From: Candidatus Carbonibacillus altaicus
GTDB taxonomy: Bacteria > Bacillota > Bacilli > Thermicanales > DSM-22653
NCBI GenBank assembly: GCA_003050645.1
Contig: PEBX01000010.1
Coordinates: forward strand, 1 to 53,676
Direction of reading: 5' to 3'
DNA length: 53,676 nucleotides
The notes beneath the pieces were generated by a model that was not told the origin of the DNA, did no database searches, and worked only from the letters and a program-made list of their open reading frames with translations. Within the stretch, counting starts at the first letter, position 1, and each line of letters begins with the position of its first letter. Below, in pieces: positions 42,765-51,136 of this stretch. The position numbers were made by a program, and so were the translations under genes.

Positions 42765-44069
42765 ATGACAGCATATGAAACTGTTTTTGTTAACGCTTTC
42801 ACTGATGGTATATTAGATCCCTCCGAACCGATGCTCGGTCCAGTCAAAGATGGAGGCTATATCATCGCCAATACGACACCCGGTTGCTGGGGACCGATGT
42901 TAACCCCGAAATTAAAAGGTGGACACGAGGTCACGAAACCAGTATATGTAGAGGGGGCAGACGTCGGGGACGCCATTGCTTTAACCATTGAATCAATTCG
43001 TGTTACCTCGATTGCCACGGCATCCGGTAATGATAAAGTCATAGAAGGTCGATACATCGGCGATCCCTTCGTTGCGGCTAAGTGCCCGCAGTGTGGAACA
43101 CTTCATCCTGACACTGTTATTCAAGGAATTGGTGTAGACGCGATCCGCTGTGCCCACTGCGGAGCGGAAATCGCACCCTTTAAATTTACACACGGTTATA
43201 CCATCGTGTTCGACGAGGATCGTCATATAGGAGTTACCTTGCACAAAGAAGGCGCGGAAAAGGTTGCGCATAGTGGGCGCTTTTACATGAAGACTCCAGA
43301 AAATTCTATTCAAAATCCAGTTGTTACATTGGCTCCCCATGATTTAGTTGGTACTATGGCTCGCGTACGACCTTTTTTAGGACAGTTCGGAACCGTTCCG
43401 TCCATACCTTTTCCGGATTCTCACAATGCTGGTGATTTCGGCGCAGCCTTAGTCGACGCTCCTCATGACTATAGAATAAGTGAGGAAGATTTAATTAAGC
43501 ACCGCACAGATGGACATATGGATATTAACCGCGTAAGAGAAGGCGCGGTTGTCATTGCACCTGTTAAGGTGAAAGGTGGCGGGGTGTATCTCGGAGATAT
43601 GCACGCCATGCAAGGAGATGGTGAAATTGCAGGACATACCACAGATGTCAGTGGTATCGTTACTGTCAAGGTACAAGTGATCAAAGGTTTGAGAATTGAT
43701 GGACCGATTTTGTTACCGAATGTTGAAGATCTACCGTTTCTTTCACGCCCATTCACTCAGGAAGAACGCAAACGCGCCGAAGCTTTGGCAGAGCAGTGGG
43801 GTCTCAAGGAGCTCGAACAATCATACCCCATCTCTTTTGTCGGTACTGGAAAAAACCTTAATGAAGCAACAGAAAATGGATTAGCACGCGCAGCCCAAAC
43901 ATTTAGCGTAAGCGTACCAGAAATATTGAATAGAGCTACCATTACAGGTGCGATAGAAATCGGTCGGCATCCAGGTGTTGTAACTGTCACCTTTTTAGCT
44001 CCGGAACCATTACTGAAACAAGTTGGTCTCCTTCAAATTGTTCATTCACGTTATGTTTACATGGAATAA
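42765..44069 (+). CDS. Acetamidase/formamidase family protein with a zinc-ribbon-like insert
   Basis: The second of two adjacent ATG codons has AAAGGGG at 7 nt and gives 434 aa. The FmdA/AmdA fold is recognised by GPVKDGGYIIANTTPGCWGP near the start, PHDLVGTMARVRPFLG, FGTVPSIPFPDSHNAGDFGAALVDAP, and GDMHAMQGDGEIAGHTTDVSG. Family members hydrolyse short amides to ammonia and a carboxylic acid. A CxxC-x(22)-CxxC stretch (CPQCG ... CAHCG, about residues 107-137) would bind zinc. The gene looks somewhat richer in A/T codons than its neighbours, judged by eye. It is convergent with an orphan substrate-binding protein. Confidence 0.88.
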   Translation: MTAYETVFVNAFTDGILDPSEPMLGPVKDGGYIIANTTPGCWGPMLTPKLKGGHEVTKPVYVEGADVGDAIALTIESIRVTSIATASGNDKVIEGRYIGDPFVAAKCPQCGTLHPDTVIQGIGVDAIRCAHCGAEIAPFKFTHGYTIVFDEDRHIGVTLHKEGAEKVAHSGRFYMKTPENSIQNPVVTLAPHDLVGTMARVRPFLGQFGTVPSIPFPDSHNAGDFGAALVDAPHDYRISEEDLIKHRTDGHMDINRVREGAVVIAPVKVKGGGVYLGDMHAMQGDGEIAGHTTDVSGIVTVKVQVIKGLRIDGPILLPNVEDLPFLSRPFTQEERKRAEALAEQWGLKELEQSYPISFVGTGKNLNEATENGLARAAQTFSVSVPEILNRATITGAIEIGRHPGVVTVTFLAPEPLLKQVGLLQIVHSRYVYME

Positions 44070-44099
44070 CCTGTAAATGTCACTATTACATTAGACAAT

Positions 44100-44152
44100 C
44101 CTGTTTATAGCGTCCTGGCATGTTCTCCCTTCATGCCAGGCGCGCAAACAGG
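44100..44152. terminator. Long hairpin between convergent genes
   Basis: The outer stem CCTGTTT/AAACAGG (44100-44106, 44146-44152) encloses a perfect CCTGGCATG/CATGCCAGG (44114-44122, 44132-44140). There is no proper T-run on the plus side; a T-run (TTTTTT) lies just after it at 44167-44172. A bidirectional terminator is probable. Confidence 0.55.
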
Positions 44153-44175
44153 ATGGGTAAGAACCTTTTTTAACA

Positions 44176-45210
44176 TCATTTTAAACGCTTCATAGCATCC
44201 GTGGCAATCGTCGGATCAACAACTTGATCATAGGGGAGCTTTTTTTCCAGGTGACCCGCTTCTTCAATCAATTTTAAAGAAGTGAGATAGTCTTCTTGGG
44301 GCGCTGTCGGGTCGTGCCCCCAGACATCCTGCTCTTTCAGCCGGTCGATGATCGTTAACAGGACGCGTTTTTCTATTTCCGGGAACTGATCTTTGATCGC
44401 TTCATAGATTTCTTCTGTTGACGCCTTTTGGACGAAATCCTGCCCCTTGGCGATGGCCCGGGTAAAGGCGACGAGCATGTCGCGATCTTTTTGAATGGTC
44501 GATTCACGGGTCATATAAGACGTATACAGCACTTTACCGCTTTCGGCACCGAGACTTGCTACGACATAGCCTTTTCCTTCCAACTCGATTTGCGAGGCAA
44601 ACGGCTCAAACAGCTGTACGATATCGCCCGTACCGGAGACAAAAGCAGGTGCGAGGTTCGCGTAATCGATATGTTGCAAGTACTCGATATCCTTCCCAGG
44701 CTCTAAACCGTGTTTGCGCAGAACATACTGAGCGATCGTATCCGGCATGCCACCTTTGCGCTGTGCGAGATACGCCTTGCCACGCAAGTCTTCCCAATTA
44801 AAGTTCGGCATTGGTTCCCTTGAAACAAGAAAACTTCCATCGCGTTGCGTTAAGCGGGCAAAAACGCGAATAGGGTCTACAGGGTCTTGAGCATTTACAA
44901 AAACGGCCATCTCCGCACCCACTAAAATGATATCCGCTTCACCGCTTAAAAGGGCAGTGGTCACTTTGTCGCCGCCTTTGCCATCGACGAGTTCAACATC
45001 TAGCCCCTCGTCTTTAAAATAACCCTTACTTAAAGCGACGTATTGCGGCGCATAAAAGATGGAATGCGTTACTTCTTGCAGCCGCACTTTTTTGAGCGAA
45101 TCTTGCCCTGAACCACAACCGCTCAGTGCAAAAACGAGAAGAAGGGCCATCCATGCAATCCCGTAACGCAATCCGTCATGCAACATACGCTTTCCCTTCA
45201 CATGGCTCAT
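44176..45210 (-). CDS. ABC substrate-binding lipoprotein, NMT1/SsuA/ThiY-like
   Basis: ATG 45210 with GGAGG at 10 nt gives 344 aa; the longest frame to 45336 lacks a site and would bury the signal. Signal peptide and lipobox LSGC (Cys about 32). The NMT1/THI5-like fold shows HSIFYAPQYVALSKGYFKDEGLDVELV, LLSGEADIILVGAEMAVF, and FEPFASQIELEGKGYVVASLG. Such proteins bind thiamine-pyrimidine precursors, alkanesulfonates or nitrate-like ligands. No permease or ATPase gene accompanies it in this window, so it is an orphan here. Confidence 0.88.
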   Translation of the reverse strand: MSHVKGKRMLHDGLRYGIAWMALLLVFALSGCGSGQDSLKKVRLQEVTHSIFYAPQYVALSKGYFKDEGLDVELVDGKGGDKVTTALLSGEADIILVGAEMAVFVNAQDPVDPIRVFARLTQRDGSFLVSREPMPNFNWEDLRGKAYLAQRKGGMPDTIAQYVLRKHGLEPGKDIEYLQHIDYANLAPAFVSGTGDIVQLFEPFASQIELEGKGYVVASLGAESGKVLYTSYMTRESTIQKDRDMLVAFTRAIAKGQDFVQKASTEEIYEAIKDQFPEIEKRVLLTIIDRLKEQDVWGHDPTAPQEDYLTSLKLIEEAGHLEKKLPYDQVVDPTIATDAMKRLK

Positions 45211-45490
45211 GTACACGATCCCTCCATCTAAAAAAGTAAGCATTTCAGCGATCGGGTTTTTGCCCCATTTTTGACTCTTAGGCCTCTGTCCCGCCTCTTT
45301 TGTCACTGTATGCCATACATAAAAAAACGTGCGCATAATCGCTGTGTGCTTTTAAAAGAGTGATGTTTGTATTCGACGTTGTTTTATTGCCTTTTAAAAT
45401 TTGATATAGTTAGAGTGAAAGAACCTGTGGATCGATCGGTTAATATACAGAATCAAGATGAAGATAGGACAAAGAGGGGCTTTTTCATTA

Positions 45491-46939
45491 ATGGATACCA
45501 ACATCGGTCACCAATATGCAGGAGGAAGCATTATCTTATTTATCGCTGATGGCTTAAGTCCCCAATTATTCCAGCTGGCTGATACGTATCACACATTAAG
45601 AACCGGGAAACACCTAACCCTCCAGCAGTCCATGGAACCACTCGGTCTTACGTTCACGACAGCATGGCAGGATGAAATTACGGATTCGGCGGCGGCAGCC
45701 ACGGCACTTTTTTCCGGAACGCGTACGATGAACGGAATGATCAATATGTCAGCGAAGAAACAGCCGCTTAAGACGATCACTGAGGCAGCCAAAGAACAAG
45801 GCTTTCTGATCGGTATTGTTACAACAACGCACATAACACATGCCACACCGGCCGGTGCCTATGCGCATACATACGAACGGGATCGAGAAGATCTCATAGC
45901 TGAACAATTATTACAATTTCAACCGGATGTAGCACTGGGTGGGGGACGGCAATTTTTTTTACCGATTACGTCAACGGAGTCAGCTAGATTAGATAACATA
46001 GATCTCATCCAACAATTTTCAAACGCTGGCTATCATGTCATCTGGAATCGAGAGCAGCTTTGGCAGCGCATGATGTATGATCTGAATCGCAAAAAATTAC
46101 TTGGGCTTTTCCAAGTCGGACATATGTCGTTTGAAATCGATCGACTACGTATGCGCCCCGAAATCGAACCATCGCTCGCAGAAATGACCAAAACTGCACT
46201 CGTTGTTCTGGACGATTTAAGAAAAGACTATGAGCTACACCAGCAAGGTCCCGAATCAAGAAGTTTTTTTCTTGTAGTCGAAGGCGGGCGCATCGACCAT
46301 CTGGCTCATGCTCACGATACCCGTGCAGCGATCGAAGAAGTCATCGCCTTTGACCAAGCCGTATCCGTCGCACTTGATTACCAAAAATCACACCCTGATA
46401 CACTGATCATTGTCACATCCGATCATGACACGGGTGGACTCATCTGGGAAGGGAGGGTAGAGGACCTAGCGTTCCATCATCTAGACAACATCGAAATAAG
46501 CCTCGACTGGCTTAATTTTTTAGTTCAGGAAATGTTAAAACGAAAAAAACACGGCGGTTTTTATGAAACAACCGCGGCCTTCCTACTACATGCGTTAGAA
46601 GACCGCTGGGGACTTTTTTTAAGTGAAGCGGAACAAAAAGCATTAACGCGTGAGCTCGCCGGTGACGCCATAGATCGTCTGAAAAGTGCTCTTTCATCTT
46701 CACCAACGCTGGATCAAACGGCATTTCAGTATGTACTGGATCTGGCCAATGGACTGGTGACGACAGCCTTAAATAAACGCATCGGACTGAACTGGACAAC
46801 GACCGGACATACGGCCGGGGCCGTGATCACCTGGGCCAAAGGACCCGGTACAAGTGCGGAAATATTTCACGGCGTGTATCATTTAACGGATATACCGAGA
46901 AAAATTGCCCGGGTCGCTCAAATAGATATCTCATGGTAA
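45491..46939 (+). CDS. Alkaline phosphatase (PhoA-type) without a signal peptide
   Basis: ATG 45491 has GAGGGG 11 nt upstream and gives 482 aa. The PhoA core is clear: ILFIADGLSPQ (metal Asp), catalytic Ser in DEITDSAAAATALFSG, VVEGGRIDHLAHAHD, VTSDHDTGG, and GHTAG near the end. The family removes phosphate from monoesters and is normally exported. Here the metal-binding strand begins at about residue 16, leaving no room for a signal peptide in this or the longer in-frame start. It may act in the cytoplasm, or a different start or frameshift could hide a signal. Confidence 0.88.
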   Translation: MDTNIGHQYAGGSIILFIADGLSPQLFQLADTYHTLRTGKHLTLQQSMEPLGLTFTTAWQDEITDSAAAATALFSGTRTMNGMINMSAKKQPLKTITEAAKEQGFLIGIVTTTHITHATPAGAYAHTYERDREDLIAEQLLQFQPDVALGGGRQFFLPITSTESARLDNIDLIQQFSNAGYHVIWNREQLWQRMMYDLNRKKLLGLFQVGHMSFEIDRLRMRPEIEPSLAEMTKTALVVLDDLRKDYELHQQGPESRSFFLVVEGGRIDHLAHAHDTRAAIEEVIAFDQAVSVALDYQKSHPDTLIIVTSDHDTGGLIWEGRVEDLAFHHLDNIEISLDWLNFLVQEMLKRKKHGGFYETTAAFLLHALEDRWGLFLSEAEQKALTRELAGDAIDRLKSALSSSPTLDQTAFQYVLDLANGLVTTALNKRIGLNWTTTGHTAGAVITWAKGPGTSAEIFHGVYHLTDIPRKIARVAQIDISW

Positions 46940-47371
46940 ATCGATATAGACGCGCTTTAACCGAAGCACTCACACAAAACGACAGTATCCCGCCGAACAG
47001 TCCGAACAGTATCCGCTGAATCCGATCATGTCTCGTTTTCAGGATTAAGATTCGTATTTTAAACTCGTTTACTTTCTAGTTTACATAATATCTATTATCG
47101 GACGTTATTAAAAACGAGCCGTACCGGATTGTTACGCATTCAACCAACTTGATATACGTTACCCTTAGTTTTTAACTACATTTTCCCTCTTCAATTTTCC
47201 CTCTTCAATTTGACTATATTTGCCCTCCTTCCAAAAGTGCGATATACTAAGCTCACCATACAGTGCATAGATAATCTATAGAGACATAAAAAAGCACTTT
47301 AAATTTAAATCTTTAAAAAGGCACAAAAAACATGTAACATCTTATTCGCTCACGGAAAGGAGCTAACATGC
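46940..47371. other. Intergenic region without gene
   Basis: This 432-nt AT-rich region has no credible open frame. It contains ACAGTATCC twice (46982 and 47009), a tandem pair of TTTTCCCTCTTCAA at 47181-47194 and 47195-47208, and a promoter for the next gene: TTGCCC (47220-47225), 17 bp, TATACT (47243-47248). Confidence 0.6.
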
Positions 47372-48034
47372 ATGTCACAAGCGTATGTATCATCACAAAC
47401 CGATCGCTGGGGATCCCTTGGAGAGATCTTTAAAGTGTTATCGTTTTCGCTTATTTTTTCCTTTTTAGGCGCTCTGGTCGGGGCACTGTTCGTTCCTGTG
47501 TCACTTGTACCGCTCTTTTTAATCCTTGAACTGATTATGATTATCGCTGCAGTCGTCATGCGTATGCGCAACAAACGCATTGGGCTTACGTTTTTATTCA
47601 GTTTTACAGCTGTATCGGGTGTAACGCTATACCCCATCGTTTTTTATTATGCGAGCACGCTCGGTGCCCAACTTGTAGCCGTGGCCTTCGCTACGACGGC
47701 TATTGTTTTTGGTGTTCTTGCCGTTTATGCGTATCAAAGTGCGCGTGACTTTTCTTATCTGGGCGGCTTTTTGTTTGGCGGTACGATCGCTCTCATCGTG
47801 ATCGGCCTCGTCGGATTATTCTTGCCCTTTGCTGGTACGTTTATGGATTATGTCTACACGTTCGGCGGCGTTCTGATATTTATCGGCTGGATCCTCTATG
47901 ATATTTCTCAAATACGTCACGGTGTGGCCCAGGAAGACGTTCCACTCGTCGTTTTAAATTTATATCTCGATTTGGTGAACCTCTTCCTTTTTGTCCTTAG
48001 ACTTTTAGCACTCCTGTCCGGACGACGTGACTAA
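47372..48034 (+). CDS. Bax inhibitor-1 family membrane protein (YetJ-like)
   Basis: This 220-aa protein has seven predicted helices. The BI-1 signature in the last two reads WILYDISQIRHG, with the Asp that forms the pH-sensing pair, and LNLYLDLVNLFLFVLRLL with the second Asp. Bacillus YetJ is a pH-dependent calcium leak channel; this is a reasonable model but the ion was not tested here. AAGGAG lies about 10 nt before the ATG. Confidence 0.92.
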   Translation: MSQAYVSSQTDRWGSLGEIFKVLSFSLIFSFLGALVGALFVPVSLVPLFLILELIMIIAAVVMRMRNKRIGLTFLFSFTAVSGVTLYPIVFYYASTLGAQLVAVAFATTAIVFGVLAVYAYQSARDFSYLGGFLFGGTIALIVIGLVGLFLPFAGTFMDYVYTFGGVLIFIGWILYDISQIRHGVAQEDVPLVVLNLYLDLVNLFLFVLRLLALLSGRRD

Positions 48035-48112
48035 CCGCTTGCGCGACCTCCTTCCGCCCTTAAATGGGGCGTCCCCGACATCTTATCAACAAACGCTTGT
48101 GTAACGCGTAGA

Positions 48113-49417
48113 TCAGAGTATCAAGAGCACCTTGATCCAAGCCAACATTAGGCTGATGATCAGCACCATAAGCGGTGGTCTATGCCAGACATGCAGCAAT
48201 AACCATAAAAGCCCCACGATACTTACATCGTACACATCCGTAACCGTTTGCGTCCAGAGTGGATCGTACAAAGCGGCGAGGAGTAAGCCGACGACGGCTG
48301 CCCCTACGCCGCTCATTATTTTTTGAAAGACGTGATATTTTTTTAAGGAATGCCAGAACGGGTATGCTCCGGCCATAAGCAGCATACCGGGCAAAAAGAT
48401 GGCGATCAGGGCAAGGATCGCCCCCGGCCATCCGGCAATCAGCATCCCCAGATAAGCGGCAAAAGTAAAAAGGGGTCCAGGAAGCCCTTGCGCCAGTCCA
48501 TATCCTGCAAGAAACTGATCGGGACTGACCCACTTGGTTTGTACGACATCCTTTTCTAAAAGCGGTAATACAACATGTCCCCCGCCAAAGACCATCGATC
48601 CAGTTAAGAAGAACTTACTAAACAGTTCTACGTACGTCTGAGTTGGAGCCGGGATTAAGGCATACGCCAGTGAACTGGCGAGCCAGACGAGCATACATAA
48701 CACGAAAAAAATAACGAGCAGCACCCATCCTGTGCGTTTCGAAACAAAAGGACGTTTTTCTGTACGAATCCCGGAGATTCGCATATTACCGGTATCATGA
48801 GAAATCGCTTTATCGTCCTCATGACCTTCTTTATCGCTGTCCTCTCTTCTTCCTTTGTGTTCAAAAAAAAGTGTGAAAAGTCCTCCCATGATAATCAGTG
48901 CCGCCTGCGTTCCCGGTGCATTACTCAATAGCACGAGAATGGCAGTCAAAACCGTAATGGTTGCCCTTAAACGACCGGTAGAAAGCTTTTTAGCCATCCC
49001 CTGCACAGCCTGAAGAACAATGGCCACTGCCAGCAATTTTAATCCGTGTAACCAGAAGGCATCATAATCCATCATCGTTTGACTGTTTTGCAAAAACCAG
49101 GCAAACAGAGCCATGATCGTCGCCGAAGGCAAGGTAAAACCTAACCAGGCTAAAAAACCACCGTGTAACCCTCCACGCAAGAGTCCGATACTCATCCCTA
49201 CCTGACTGCTGGCCGGTCCGGGCAAAAAATTTGCCAATGCGATCAGATCGGCATATGTATCGGGCTCGATCCATTTTTTCTTTTCGATGTATGTACGGTA
49301 AAAATAACCAAAATGCGCGGTCGGCCCGCCAAATGATGTGAGCCCTAAGATAAGCGCGGTATAAAATATGTCCCACCCACCTTTCAAACGTTTCAAAATT
49401 GTCTCTTCTTTTTCCAC
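48113..49417 (-). CDS. chrA: Chromate transporter, two-domain CHR family
   Basis: The 434-aa protein contains two homologous CHR halves. First: LGLTSFGGPTAHFGYF ... NFLPGPASSQVGMSIG. Second: FFLTGSMVFGGGHVVLPLLEKDVV ... GLAQGLPGPLFTFAAYLG. A charged cytoplasmic loop with many Asp and Lys joins them. Long-chain CHR proteins export chromate in exchange or with protons. The GTG start sits in a very purine-rich stretch (minus strand), so the exact start is uncertain. Confidence 0.9.
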   Translation of the reverse strand: MEKEETILKRLKGGWDIFYTALILGLTSFGGPTAHFGYFYRTYIEKKKWIEPDTYADLIALANFLPGPASSQVGMSIGLLRGGLHGGFLAWLGFTLPSATIMALFAWFLQNSQTMMDYDAFWLHGLKLLAVAIVLQAVQGMAKKLSTGRLRATITVLTAILVLLSNAPGTQAALIIMGGLFTLFFEHKGRREDSDKEGHEDDKAISHDTGNMRISGIRTEKRPFVSKRTGWVLLVIFFVLCMLVWLASSLAYALIPAPTQTYVELFSKFFLTGSMVFGGGHVVLPLLEKDVVQTKWVSPDQFLAGYGLAQGLPGPLFTFAAYLGMLIAGWPGAILALIAIFLPGMLLMAGAYPFWHSLKKYHVFQKIMSGVGAAVVGLLLAALYDPLWTQTVTDVYDVSIVGLLWLLLHVWHRPPLMVLIISLMLAWIKVLLIL

Positions 49418-49548
49418 TCTCCCTCTCCCCTCCCATTTTTCTCCCTTTTCTATACTTCTTCCCTCGCTTTTTGCTCACCTTCTGTCATAGATTTTATTAC
49501 AAAACCTGTTCAAAAGCGAGGAATACAAAACTACAAAATAGACCCTCT

Positions 49549-49599
49549 TGCCGCATTGCGGCACCAGCAGAAGGATAAAATGACGCAACTTATTTCAGG
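49549..49599 (+). repeat. 51-nt dispersed element, copy B
   Basis: It is the same length as copy A (18908-18958) with 43 of 51 identical positions. It starts with a perfect hairpin TGCCGC-ATT-GCGGCA. It lies 85 nt before the first YjcZ-like gene on the plus strand and about 130 nt upstream of divergent chrA. The rest of 49418-49683 shows no gene and is pyrimidine-rich near 49420-49470. Confidence 0.8.
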
Positions 49600-49683
49600 T
49601 AGATGATCGCAAAGTAGTCGTTCTCCCAGTACATTTTTTGCCGAATGCATATGGTAAGAGAGACGAAAGCCAAGGAGGTGAGC

Positions 49684-49818
49684 ATGTTGGCCTTTTCGCA
49701 AGCCCAAGCCGGTAGTGGTGGTGTCACTCCAGGCGGATACGGTGTCATGACGAGTACGTTTGCGTTTGCCATTGTTATCTTTGTGCTGCTGGTGATCATC
49801 TTAGGCGTCGTTCTTTAG
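49684..49818 (+). CDS. YjcZ-family sporulation peptide 1 (44 aa)
   Basis: The ATG is preceded by AAGGAGGTGAGC. The peptide reads MLAFSQAQAGSGGV..., a Gly-rich head followed by a hydrophobic helix FAFAIVIFVLLVIILGVVL. This fits the YjcZ pattern (short Gly/Tyr-rich N-terminus and a FAxIVxxFxLLVII helix). These peptides are made during sporulation in Bacillales; the role is not known. It is the first of three paralogues in a row, all on the plus strand. Confidence 0.82.
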   Translation: MLAFSQAQAGSGGVTPGGYGVMTSTFAFAIVIFVLLVIILGVVL

Positions 49819-49929
49819 ACACAGTTTTTTTATAAAGCGTGCCCAAAAAAGGTTGGGATCGGATATCATCCCAGTCCACACCGCTAAAGCTGGCATAAGC
49901 TTTAGATGGAGAGAGGAGGTGCAAAGAAT

Positions 49930-50043
49930 ATGACGCACTATGATGGGGTCCCCTCAGCTAGCGGTATGAGCGTCTTCGCTTTCGCCATCGTTATCTATGT
50001 CCTTCTGGTGATTGTACTGGATGGGCGCTGGTGGGGGGCTTAA
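49930..50043 (+). CDS. YjcZ-family sporulation peptide 2 (37 aa)
   Basis: ATG 49930 with AGGAGGTG at 8 nt. The peptide starts MTHYDGVPSASGMS and has the shared helix VFAFAIVIYVLLVIVL, ending DGRWWGA. It is shorter and lacks the SQAQAG head of its two neighbours, and its tail is Trp-rich. Confidence 0.78.
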   Translation: MTHYDGVPSASGMSVFAFAIVIYVLLVIVLDGRWWGA

Positions 50044-50126
50044 GTCAATCAACTTGAATGAAACAGGCCTTCCAGAGACGGTATGTCGAACGATGTGTGG
50101 ATCGTTCAAAGAGGAGGTGAAGCAGT

Positions 50127-50270
50127 ATGAGCTTTGCGCAAGCCCAGGCCGGTGCTGTAAGCGGCACATCTAGTTATGCCGGTTACGGTGTCGGAAGCAT
50201 CTTTGCTTTTGCTATCGTGATTTACGTGCTGCTGGTGATCATCTTAGGTGTCGGCGCACCGCGTTATTAA
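50127..50270 (+). CDS. YjcZ-family sporulation peptide 3 (47 aa)
   Basis: ATG 50127 with GAGGAGGTG at 8 nt. The peptide starts MSFAQAQAGAVSG, has a SSYAGYGVGS linker and the shared helix IFAFAIVIYVLLVIILGVG, ending APRY. It is closest to peptide 1 (FSQAQAG versus FAQAQAG). A bidirectional terminator follows. Confidence 0.82.
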   Translation: MSFAQAQAGAVSGTSSYAGYGVGSIFAFAIVIYVLLVIILGVGAPRY

Positions 50271-50293
50271 TATAATGTTAGAAGAATTTAAAA

Positions 50294-50331
50294 GAGCATG
50301 GTAGGATGAACTGCCATGCTCCATCTTATTT
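50294..50331. terminator. Bidirectional terminator after the YjcZ cluster
   Basis: GAGCATGGTAG (50294-50304) pairs with CTGCCATGCTC (50311-50321) with one G-U, followed by CATCTTATTTT on the plus strand and by a T-run on the minus strand. Confidence 0.8.
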
Positions 50332-50347
50332 TCCCATACGTGGAGTA

Positions 50348-50974
50348 TTATTTGGCAAACTTATCAACTTGTTTTTGAAACGTCTCTAGATGATGTGTGG
50401 AGGCTGTACGTAATTTTACAAAAACATCACGGACATCATCGGGTAAGTCTTTTTGCGCTAAAAATGTATCGTACATGGCGATATTATCAATTTCTGCCTG
50501 TACACCGGCTTTTGCTGCTTCTAAAAGTGACGTAGGATACGAGATATGAGACTCTGCCTCCGTCCGATCTGGCACGGCTACCCCATATGTTTTAAATAGC
50601 GGTAACAAAAGATCGATGTGTGTCTGTTCAGCTTGAAGAATATTGGTATAAGGTTTAACCGCACCATACGTTTGAATAATCCAGTTGTATTCCGAATACG
50701 CTCCGTACTCATCTTGAATGGCATACGTAAGCATTTCTTCTAAAGAAAACGATGTTTTTCCTTCCAAGGCCCAGTGGCCGAAGCTTGTCTCTAAACTGTT
50801 CACTGAAGAAACACTTACGTTATTGGTCGTTTCTGACACCGATGAGCTTACGACGTCACTTATTTGCGTGGCAGCAGGTTGGGATGATTGTGCCTGCATC
50901 CACGTCATGCCCCCAAATCCAATTCCTCCAGCCAAGAGTAAAGCTAACATCCCTTTCCCTATCCAAGCGATCAT
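50348..50974 (-). CDS. DUF2202 ferritin-like protein, signal-anchored
   Basis: ATG 50974 with GGAGGG at 8 nt gives 208 aa. There is an N-terminal signal or anchor (KGMLALLLAGGIGFGGMTW, residues about 7-25), then a Ser/Val/Thr linker of about 40 residues. A four-helix domain contains EEMLTYAIQDEYGAYSEYNWII, NILQAEQTHIDLLLPLFKTYGV, and THHLETFQKQV. Such Glu/His spacing (DEYxAxxxY, AExxHxxxL) is typical of DUF2202. Metal binding is likely by comparison to ferritins; the role is unknown. It lies downstream of the minus-strand two-component genes by 162 bp. Confidence 0.8.
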   Translation of the reverse strand: MIAWIGKGMLALLLAGGIGFGGMTWMQAQSSQPAATQISDVVSSSVSETTNNVSVSSVNSLETSFGHWALEGKTSFSLEEMLTYAIQDEYGAYSEYNWIIQTYGAVKPYTNILQAEQTHIDLLLPLFKTYGVAVPDRTEAESHISYPTSLLEAAKAGVQAEIDNIAMYDTFLAQKDLPDDVRDVFVKLRTASTHHLETFQKQVDKFAK

Positions 50975-50995
50975 CACGAATCCCTCCATTTTTAG

Positions 50996-51037
50996 GCACA
51001 AACATATTTTGGGCTCAAACATGAGCGTTCTTTGTGC
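50996..51037 (-). promoter_or_regulatory. Hairpin leader before the DUF2202 gene
   Basis: GCACAAA/TTTGTGC (50996-51002, 51031-51037) encloses GCTCA/TGAGC (51013-51017, 51022-51026). It stands just upstream of the ribosome-binding site of the minus-strand gene. Confidence 0.4.
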
Positions 51038-51136
51038 TTATTTTTAAAGAAAGCATCATCCTTTGTGAAGCCTGCCTTCTAAATTCATCATACATAGCCC
51101 ATGTGAAGAAATGATGGAGAGCATCTATAGAAAACC

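Noticed and set aside
45367-45549. 60-aa open frame ahead of the alkaline phosphatase
   Set aside because: It overlaps the phosphatase start region in another frame, lacks a ribosome-binding site and gives a Cys/Arg-rich peptide without signal features.
47181-47208. Tandem TTTTCCCTCTTCAA as an operator
   Set aside because: Only two units upstream of the promoter and no symmetry or known motif; noted in the intergenic entry only.
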